Source: Psococerastis gibbosa
Lineage: Eukaryota; Arthropoda; Insecta; Psocodea; Psocidae
DNA: 64,000 nucleotides
Reading direction: 5' to 3'
Assembly: GCA_963971405.1 (NCBI GenBank)
Contig: OZ020492.1
Span: forward strand, 5,332,001-5,396,000
The notes beneath the pieces are model-generated. The model did not search any database, was not told the DNA's origin, and saw nothing but the letters and a program-made list of their open reading frames with translations. The position numbers and the translations under genes were made by a program. Positions 53,962 through 64,000 of this stretch are shown in pieces; positions within the stretch are counted from its first letter, which is position 1, and each line of letters opens with the position of its first letter.

Positions 53962-56033
53962 TTGAGTTGCCTATAAGTAGCCATAATTTTTTCGGCAAAT
54001 AGAATTAGTTTACTCGTACATTATCCACATTCACTTCGGTTTTCCCAATACAGTACCTTGAATTTATGTGTCCACCTGGTTAAAAGCTACGTTAGTAAGG
54101 GTCTTGAATACTGGAAGTTCCGCTATGCATTGGGACAGGGCAATGTCATATAGTATTCCTTACCGCGACATTTTTTTTTCTTTGGTAGACTCGGCCCTAA
54201 GTGAGACGCGACCCGCCGACCCTCCGCCCCAGCAGGGCAAGGCGACCCCTCTGAAGCTGCGCGTATGTTCCCCCGTCATTAGCTTTACTATAGAGGGCTG
54301 TATCCAGTTGAATGCCTAAGGCATGATGAAATTGTCTTATGTGGCGTAAGTACAATATTATTAAACCATATTGACAGTGGTTTGGGAGTTCACAGAATTG
54401 CTTTATTGAAGTCCTTTGCTTGTAACAGCTCTTATCACGTTTCGATAAGTATGATGTAACTTTTCACTGATAGTTCATAGTTAGGTATCATTATTTAAAG
54501 TAGCTACAAAACATAAATCTTCTTTATCTGTTTAAGTTTGTTACAGAGGTATTTCAGAATAACATAATATGTCCAATTTTTTGCTTAAGACTGCGAACCT
54601 GTGATCGGTCTTTGTACTCATGGACTAAAAATGCTAACTGTTGAATTCTATGCAAATTTCGTTAATATTTATTTCAGCATATCAATACTTATAGTTATCA
54701 ACCAAGTTCTTTCACAGCCCCAACGTTTTGGGGCGCGCTGAGAGTTTATACGGCAGTTTGCCGGTTCGGACATAAAGTTAACTTTAATCTTACAGGAAGC
54801 ATACACATATTTTTATGGCACTCGTTGTATATTAACAACAACCAAAACAACAGCAATAACAGCAGCATCAACAATTACAACAGTGGAAGAAGAAGCTGAC
54901 CGTAGATATGGACCACTTTTGGGTCACCCCAAAACCGGTTGATTTATATTTTAACTTAATTTAATGGGAAAGTTATAAAGATTTGGCCTAAGCAAGTATA
55001 GTATAAGGCTATTTCAAACATGGCACTATAAGGTCCCATAAGCGTGGACCGTGGTCTGCGTGAGGAACATTTCTTCTAACCATGCGACGTCATTGTTACT
55101 TCTATAATAATTCAATTTCCATCATAATACAGGTACTCTTTACGTGAAAATATAAATTTTAAAGATAACGGCTATCGTGCAATTCCCCCCCCCCACCTCC
55201 AACTCATAGGACACTAGGATATTTTTATTTGGAGGTTTTAAGACCTGTCTGCATCCCGAGCAAGTTGACAGGGTAGGGCGACTCCGGGACTTAACTTAAA
55301 GGCGTATGTTGTGGAAGGTCATGGGGCCGTAAAATTGAATTTTTTGTAATTTGCACTCGGCCGGTCAGCCATACCAGTAATAGTTGCAATATTTCTATTG
55401 CCTTATTCCTTTTATTTATTGGTAGACTCACGCATGGGCCCCGAGTCTCTCTACCTACGGCCCTATACTAGGGGCCCGGCAACTGAGTGAAATAAGTGAT
55501 GAACTGTGGAGTTTCGGACATGTCTGGTTTTGCTCGATTGGGTTATGGACTATGGTGCTCAAGAACTCAAGTTGGGACGATGGGTAGCCTTGAAGCATGG
55601 AGAGTGTGCTCTGGCATCTAGACGGAATCATTAGTGTTAACTACATCCACTCAACAGTATTCTTCCATTTTTAGTCGAAAGGTAGGAATTTTAGCTCTAA
55701 GTATTATTTTTATATTTTTAGATTAATTAACAATATTGGGTCGTAAGCTATAGGCTATTGTATTTAAATTGCTTTTGTAGGTAGCCTTGCCTGTAGGTAG
55801 CTTCGCCGCGCCGGCACCAATGTTTGCTAAATGCAAAGGTCATAGAACTGTAAGCCGCCGGTATAATTATCAGTACAGTTATACTTAGGGGGAACCTGAC
55901 CTGAAATTTTGGCCACCCCCAAATTCTATTGCTCGGTTATATTTTTTAATTCAAAGAATAGTTTAGTTATTAAGATTTAGTCCATCCAAGTAGTAGAGGA
56001 CTATTTCATGCATAGTACCACAAGGAATTTTTG

Positions 56034-56885
56034 CTTTCCTATTTATATTTTGTTAGAAGGGCAGCATTGTGATGGTCAAAATTTTCCATTTCGAGATTTC
56101 AACTGATTTACACGTTCTGAGGTCTCAGGCGATCGAGCAAGATAGTGTATGTTCCTCTGTCTGTAACTCGATTTGCGGCCAAACTGCTCGATAGAAATTT
56201 ATGAAATTCAGCAGGTTCAATAGCAAAATTATTGTTTTTTAATTGAATTTTAAATGCTTGTAATTTCATTTTTGGGTTGTCTTCTATTTCTTCGTAACGG
56301 TTCCACTTGTTTCTTTTAAATTAGATTATCCTAGATTGTAGTTGTTATTAATTTAAACAACGCCACCCACTAGGTCGCATTCCCCTTGATAAATTTTTCA
56401 TGAGAAATTACTCTAAAAAATCATTTTCTTACTATTGATACTTTCTTACTTCATGCATGTTTTACGTGCTATATAGAGTAACAAAACCCAACAGGTTGCT
56501 TTCAAAATCATTATTATTTTTGTGTTGTGTAGAATTGCGCTGCTCATTCGAGAGTTTTCAATCCGACGATCAATCCAGTGCTTATGGATAGGGAAAGTTG
56601 AGGGAACAGAAATTAACCCTAAGACAATTATTTACCATGGAACTACTAAACCTTTCTGTTACGGTACCTATACTAATTGACAAGGCCGTGCCCAGCTGGT
56701 GTCCCCCTCCAAAATAAGGGCTTTACACTGGATAGAATGGGCCTTCTATATTAAAATACGTAAAAGGTTTAATTTTAAATAACTTAACTTTTTTTGGACC
56801 CCCCCTCCCCCCAAACAAAAACCTGGGCATGACCTTGCTAATTGATGAATAGGAAAGCCTGTACGGGTTTGCTCGTACTGTTCAA
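56034..56885 (+). mobile_element. Old diverged GCTTTCC family copy carrying a nested MITE
   Basis: Starts GCTTTCCTATTTATAT and keeps recognisable blocks (GATGGTCAAAATTTT, GATTTACACG, GTCGCATTCCCCTTGAT, ATTTACCATG). Its right part (AATTGATGAATAGGAAAGC, GGGTTTGCTCGTACTG) resumes after an inserted element at 56681-56837. Much more diverged than the other copies. Confidence 0.6.
56681..56837. mobile_element. hAT-like MITE with perfect 8-bp target duplication CTAATTGA
   Basis: Terminal inverted repeats CAAGGCCGTGCCCAG and CTGGGCATGACCTTG; flanked on both sides by CTAATTGA (56673-56680 and 56838-56845). 157 bp, no coding capacity. Inserted in an older repeat copy. Confidence 0.8.
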
Positions 56886-57559
56886 TTTTAATATGGTTAT
56901 GCATTTGACTTGTTTTCTGCTTGTTATTGTTAAGGGTTGGAATGGGGTGAGACGGGCTTCCAGCTCCCCCCTCCACCCCTGCGCATAATAATAATATATA
57001 TTTCCCGAAGCCTTTCAGTCTGCCTATCCATTGAAATTCCATTTTGCTTTGAAAATATGAGTTGTACCTTTGATCATTGTATAGAGGGGACTTTTACCAC
57101 AATGAATGCTGGATATATTGTTACTGCTGAGAGCGCTTTCTTTTTTGTTAACCTGCTTTGAATAATATTGCTACTACGTCTTCCCTTTTCTCTGCCCCCT
57201 TTTGAGCTTCATTCCGGGTAACTGCGCCTTTGTTCGCTGGCACAGCCGTGGGAAGCTCGCACAATTCAACGAGTATATTGGAAAACATATTTCAATTGAT
57301 TTCATTGTAATGTTTACGTACTGTGTGTCGTGAATAGAAGTGAACGACGATTGACTCTCTTTTCAAAGTTATTTGATATTGATGATATTATTGAATGTAG
57401 TAGACATGTGTATTCTACGGTATCATACAGTATATGATTGTGAGCTTTTTCTATTGGACTATTCTCACATCGATGAAAAGTATTATTTAGATACTGTACC
57501 TATTATGTGTCTAATATATACGAGTGCATTTCATTCTTATTTTTAGTTAGTTGGGCGCG

Positions 57560-57758
57560 ATGGACTACACAGCCCCTCTGACATTTTCGAATTCTTGCCC
57601 AGGCCAAGCCGCTGGGTTTCCAGGACTTCTTTTCACACGATTGGTTCACACAATAGTTGCAGCTCACTGTGGTCTAGCTGACCCACAATTGTACCCCACA
57701 TGCTACGGTGACTCCCTGAAAGACAATGAGAAGTTCGATTTTATTATTGCCGGGGCAG
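57560..57758 (+). CDS. GMC-C N-terminal coding exon
   Basis: Starts at ATG 57560 (alternatively at acceptor 57550) and ends at donor GCAG|GTAAGT in phase 1. It encodes [39 protein letters not shown] and [10 protein letters not shown]. The CPG...PGLLF...C pattern matches GMC-B and the amino end of classical insect glucose dehydrogenase. Confidence 0.88.
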
Positions 57759-59886
57759 GTAAGTTAAAAATGAAAGAAAGAATTAGTATTTACTGTTTTA
57801 CAGTTAACTCTTTGCTTATGTGCATATACGTCTCATATATATGTATTAGTGGAAAGCTAAAGGAAAGGTTTGGAATATTAGTAGAAATTTTACGCAGGCC
57901 TTTATAAAGTCGATGAGAAAAATTTCAAAACAATCAGTGATGTAAGAATAATTGAAATTGAGATTTTCTCTTTTATTTACCATTCTTGTTAGGTCAGCTT
58001 CTATAGTAGGATATTTTTAAGCAAAAAGATTAATGCGAGGAATGTATCCAAATAGCCCCTTCAGTTGGTAATACCGGGTCTGGGCACAAGTACTATTAGC
58101 AAGCTACCAACAAGGCTTCAAATGGTAATTAAATACTGAATTTAGTTAGTTACACCAACTATGGTTGTTCATCAGTTAAATAAATAAATAAATTATTGTT
58201 TGATTTCCAGGTTCGGCAGGGTCTGCATTAGCCAGCAGGTTGTCGGAGAATCATAAATGGAAAGTACTCCTTCTTGAAGCTGGAGGTGATCCAAATTTCG
58301 TTTCCGACGTTCCCGCCTTCTTGTTCAGCAATCAAAACTCGGATATTGATTGGAAATTCCGTGGCCATTCCAATGATAAGTCTTGCCTAGGCATGAACAA
58401 TCGCGAATGTGCAATACCTCGGGGAAAAGTTCTTGGAGGTAGCAGTACCATCAATGCCATGCTGTACGTTCGAGGTAGTCCTGCAGACTACGACGAGTGG
58501 GAGACTCTCGGCAACCCTGGATGGAGCTATGAGAATGTTTTACCTTATTTTAAGAAATTAGAAAATATCGGGGTAGATGATAATTACCATTCTAGTAAAG
58601 GTCCTGTGAAAGTCTCCAATTTTTCATATATTCCCGAATTGGCAATGTTAAAGTCACTTATTGTTGGTGGTTTTGGAGAATTAGGGTACCCTGCAAATAA
58701 TGACTTTGCTGGGGAGTCTCAAATTGGGTTTGGGCAAACATTTGGGACTATAGGTGATGGTACTAGGGCGAACACTGCCAAAATGTACTTGAATGAAATT
58801 AAGAGACGGAAAAATTTAAAAATTGTTAAGAACGCGTTGGTTGAAAGGGTTGTGTTTGACGGAAATAAGGCTGTAGGTGTTGAGATTAGTAGAAAGGGAA
58901 AGAAGTTTACTGTTAGAGCTAAGAAGGAAGTGATACTGTCGGCCGGGGCCATAAACTCTCCTCAGATTCTTTTGTTATCCGGGGTTGGGCCTAAAAAAGA
59001 TCTAGAAGGTCTCAATATTCACGTCGTACGTGATTTGCCTGGTGTGGGGAAAAACCTTCAAGATCATATTTTGTTTCCTGGGGTTCCATTTGTAGTCAAT
59101 CGCGAAACTGCTCAGGCTATGCCCGAAAGTGTGGCTCTAGATCAGTTATACTTATTTTTGACCAAAAGAACTGGCCTTTACGGAAGTATTGGTATTACTG
59201 ATTTGTTAGGATTCGTTGATTCCAAAAACAACGGACCTGTGCCTGATTTGCAATACCATTTTATTCTATTCCCTAAGGAAGACAAATATTTAATAAGCGA
59301 ATTTCTCAGAGCTGCAAACTACTTGCCAGAAATAGCTAAACAGTATGTTGCTTTAACTTTAGAAGGCGATGTTCTAGTTATGGTGCCAACCGTTTTGCGT
59401 CCAAAAAGTGCAGGAGAAATTAAACTCAAATCTATTGACCCAGCTGAGGCCCCCATCATAAAGTCAAACTATTTAGATAGTGATGACGACATAAATGTTC
59501 TCCTTAAAGGAATAGAAATTTCACAGAAGGCCGCAAAAACGGCCCATTTTAGTCATTTAAAACCTGAAGCGAGACATATCGAAATCTCTGAATGTAGTAA
59601 GTTTGAATCAGGAAGCATTGACTTCTGGAAATGTCAGCTAAAGTACTTAGCCACTTCTGTGTACCACCATGTTGGAACGTGTAAGATGGGTCCATCGTCG
59701 GATGCCCAAGCGGTTGTAGATTCAAGGTTGAGAGTCCATGGAGTCACTGGTCTCCGTGTTGTTGACGCAAGCGTTATGCCTGTTGTTGTGCGAGGCAATA
59801 CGAATATACCAACCATAATGATTGCTGAGAAGGCAGCTGATATTATTGCCGAAGACCACAACTCTGGCAAACACACGGAATTGTAA
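57560..59886 (+). CDS. GMC-C: compact insect GMC oxidoreductase with HTEL C-terminus
   Basis: FAD-dependent GMC oxidoreductase, 624 residues if the ATG at 57560 is used; exons 57560-57758 and 58211-59886. Residues 20-36 ([17 protein letters not shown]) are hydrophobic, FAD motif GAGSAG is at 65-70, LLLEAGG follows, signature 1 is [18 protein letters not shown], signature 2 is [15 protein letters not shown]. Catalytic His552 lies in [11 protein letters not shown] and Asn598 in GNTNIP. The chain ends GKHTEL. Same strand and exon plan as GMC-B, 6.3 kb downstream, so a tandem duplicate. In-frame codons upstream of the ATG (TTG GGC GCG) directly follow an AG (acceptor GTTAG), so a split start as in GMC-B is possible; the ATG at 52078-52080, followed by GTGAGT, is one unproven candidate. 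Confidence 0.95.
58211..59886 (+). CDS. GMC-C main coding exon
   Basis: Acceptor TGATTTCCAG, then 558 codons to TAA at 59884-59886. It begins [20 protein letters not shown]. All family motifs are intact and no frameshift is seen. The opposite-strand frames at 58719-58952 and 59634-60011 are shadows. Confidence 0.97.
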
Positions 59887-60009
59887 GGCAGGAAGATATT
59901 TTCGCTAAAAATGGACTTGGACTTGAGTGTAAGAAGACTAGTACGCTTGGGTTGAGTGTACATTATCGCAATATCTTTCACACGACGAGAGCCACCTGTC
60001 ACTCTATGC

Positions 60010-60015
60010 AATAAA
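60010..60015 (+). terminator. Polyadenylation signal of GMC-C
   Basis: AATAAA lies 124 bp after the stop codon, followed by GTCCATGTTAGCC. It is the first canonical hexamer downstream of the gene. Confidence 0.65.
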
Positions 60016-60611
60016 GTCCATGTTAGCCAAAATATCCCCAGAAAAAGGGCTTATTGAACAATCCTCCCACAGCGGTTTATATTATACAAGTAGCTAACGG
60101 GCATTTGAATTTTTTGTTGTTGATAATTACAGTTAAATGGCGAGGGATGTGATTATCTCAAAAGAGCGATAAGGCAGAATACTTTTTACTACTTCTGCCG
60201 GCCTACTATACCGTTTAGTATTAGTTTATTCTGGGGGGGGGGGGGCTTAAAAATGTAAACAGAACAATTTTGAAGAGCACGTTCCTTTCTAAAATTATTT
60301 TGTTTACATTTTTAATCACGGGTTAAGATTAAGAAAAACCGCCTTAGTAGACCCGCCGACAAGCCTATTAAAATTGTGCCTGAACCGGCTGAACCTGAAA
60401 TGAATCAGGTCCGGTCATACCTGAACCATTTTCAATGTGCAATATTAACTTTTCTCGGTTCTTTTCAAAGTAAATGTGATATTTGGTGTTAATCCCTCCA
60501 CTTCAATTTTTCAACCGTGTTCGCATATATCTTGTAAACGGCCGGAGATTCAAAAGAATGTGAACAGGACAAAAATTCTTAATTTTAATTTTGCACACAG
60601 ATTGAATTTTT

Positions 60612-60725
60612 TTTAGATGGGGGTTCGAACCCCCCTATGCGATTACTCGGGTACCAATAGAGATGGAGCAAAACGTTTTTCACACTTATATTCAGAACCA
60701 GTTCAATTGGAAATGGGTGAGAAAA
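60612..60725 (+). repeat. Solitary unit of the 123-bp satellite
   Basis: GGGGGTTCGAACCCCCCTAT, ACCAATAGAGATGGAGCAAA and CAGAACCAGTTCAATTGGAA match the array at 27525-28540 in the same orientation, 32 kb away, so the unit also moves or persists singly. Confidence 0.8.
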
Positions 60726-62105
60726 ATCGGGCAAGGCCGTTTAAAGGAATTTACTGTGGTCAAATGTTGTTGGCTGACTCTATTCTTTCGCCCAGCCAAT
60801 ACTTGACTTGACATTTGGCCCACATATTCTTGACAACATTACACCGGGAAATAGGACTTGGTGAACCCAGCTTCGCCAACGTTTCATTTAATTGATATGA
60901 CTTACTGTATATGATGGGATACTTGATAATTATTATTATCTATTACTTTTTTAATTGTAATAATCACAGTATTTTAGTTAACCCTGTAAATTACTACTAC
61001 TACTACTACAGTATTACATACGCGTAGTAGGGTACCTGATAATGTTAAGAGGATGTGAAAAGTCGATATTGGTCACCCTTAGATCACACAAAAATCAGTC
61101 AGTTTCTATTTTTTATTTAATTTACTAAGGAAACTATAAAGATTTGGTCTATGGAAGCTATAAATATCTGCGTTTCAAATCCTCAAATTGTCATAATAAA
61201 TATATATAATAATATGTATTATTACTCTACCGTATAGTTCTTATTTCGTCCCCCTTTCATAAAACTCTAACGGGCCGCCGCGCCAGTGGTAAGAAATATT
61301 TTGAAATGTGATTTTCGCATGTTTCATGAAGTGGATAGACAGACAGTTGCTAAGTAACCTCAATTTCCTATCTCTTTCTAGAAATTATTTCCTGCGAGGA
61401 AATTTAGTTTTACCCCTCAAAAATGTTGCTAGCTGCTGTCAGCTGTTCTTATTTCCAAAGTGAAAATCATAAATATTTCAATAGGTAGGTACTTTCAATA
61501 TGAAAAATAACAATACAGTAGCAATTTGTACAAGACGTGTATGTATGGTTGAAAATTTACAAGTAACTTTTTGCGTGTTTTACACTTTGGAAAGCAAGGG
61601 CCCATGATTTTTCAATTTTGACAATTTTCTTTCCTTCTTTTTATGTAGGACTACTGCCAATCATTTTGACTAATAGTAGCTACTACTGTCGATCCATGGT
61701 AAATGTCAGATTTATTTATTTTCTGCTGTCACCGTACTGCATAGGATGTAGCCTACTGTAGGTGTATTGGTGAAAATTTAACTTGTTTGTATATTTTACA
61801 TTCAAGAAAGCGTTTGCACACAGCCCCTCATTATCCGAATAATGTACCGTATTTCAATTTAGAAAATTTTCATTTATTTTATAATTATGTAGGCCTACTG
61901 CCGATCACTTCTACTTATGGTAGCTACGACTATCTATGGAAATTGCCGAATTTATTTCTTGTCTGCGGCCTGGATTGTCCCTATACCCTAGCCGGATAGA
62001 ATTTGTCATGAGTAGGCCTGCATTTACGAAATGACTAAATTATGAACTAAGCACCGGTGGGTAGATTAGGCACTAATGGGCCATAACTTACGTCATCCAG
62101 TTCTG

Positions 62106-62111
62106 TTTATT
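62106..62111 (-). terminator. Candidate polyadenylation signal of GMC-D
   Basis: AATAAA on the minus strand (TTTATT on plus), 257 bp after the stop. The nearest canonical hexamer I can see; distance is plausible but unproven. Confidence 0.4.
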
Positions 62112-62367
62112 ATAAATAAACGATTGGATTTTATATTTATAAATTGAGTATTTTCTGTAGTACGTAGAACTCATTAAAACAGTATTTTTCCTACTTATTT
62201 AGAATTCTATGCCACACTGTACAAATAGTATAAAAAATACATATTTTGTGAAGCCATAAACTGCGCTTAAGAATTAGGGATAGAAAGTTCAGGATTTCAC
62301 TATTTAGCACCTAATTAGAGAAATATAAATGTTCATAGGTTTTCAGCTGAATCAGTCTTTCGTTACA

Positions 62368-63954
<1,587 letters not shown>

Positions 63955-64000
63955 CTATAAGTACCATGAAGACTTGTACCAGTGTATAGTTATGTCTGGT

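Larger units (their letters stand above)
51241..57550. other. Spacer between GMC-B and GMC-C
   Basis: Contains the LINE-like remnant at 52600, the 348-bp duplication and the old GCTTTCC copy with its nested MITE. A TATATAAG at 52244-52251 has no gene start downstream that I can defend. 53962-56030 shows nothing recognisable. Confidence 0.6.
59887..62367. other. Spacer between convergent GMC-C and GMC-D
   Basis: Holds the GMC-C poly(A) signal, the solitary 123-bp unit, and a diverged duplication (61550-61745 against 61765-61960; both have GTAGG.CTACTGCC.ATCA and GGTAAAT/TTTATTT blocks). No gene seen. Confidence 0.6.

Overview
The window looks like nuclear DNA of a large-genome insect (or close arthropod relative). 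The evidence is spliced genes with GT-AG introns of up to 12.3 kb, a tight group of insect-type GMC oxidoreductase genes (the glucose dehydrogenase-like expansion), and more than 60% repeat-rich non-coding DNA full of tRNA-derived SINEs, MITEs, LINE remnants and tandem arrays. Nothing bacterial or viral is visible. The order of insect cannot be fixed from the sequence.

Four GMC oxidoreductase genes were assembled by reading exons and splice sites. GMC-A (minus strand, 24830 down to 391, last exon beyond the left edge) is a many-exon gene; nine coding exons give 580 residues in one consistent frame. GMC-B (plus, 44815-51240) and GMC-C (plus, 57560-59886) are compact paralogues: a short N-terminal exon ending inside the FAD-binding GxGxxG motif, then one huge exon holding the rest of the enzyme. 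Both end in the tetrapeptide HTEL. GMC-D (minus, 63954 down to 62368, 5' part beyond the right edge) is a many-exon relative of GMC-A. A and B are divergent across about 20 kb, B and C are tandem, and C and D converge with 2.5 kb between them. All would be FAD enzymes oxidising an alcohol or sugar hydroxyl; substrates cannot be read from sequence. B and C look directed to, and perhaps kept in, the endoplasmic reticulum.

Region by region: 1-24830 is GMC-A, with introns loaded with repeats (a 0.85-kb family with GCTTTCCAATTTAT inverted termini, a 600-bp tandem repeat, hAT-like MITEs, LINE and mariner scraps, tRNA-derived palindromes). 24831-44814 is intergenic: a 1.8-kb foldback element with about 640-bp arms, a 123-bp satellite array that stays open for 41-residue repeats, several SINE families, and two head-to-head copies of the 0.85-kb family. 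44815-59886 holds GMC-B and GMC-C with repeats between them, including a 348-bp tandem duplication and a nested MITE. 59887-64000 is repeat-poor and holds GMC-D.

The points I find most worth following are the shared HTEL ends of B and C, the probable start codon of B split off onto its own exon, and a set of small elements with perfect 8-bp target duplications that date recent hAT-type activity in this locus.
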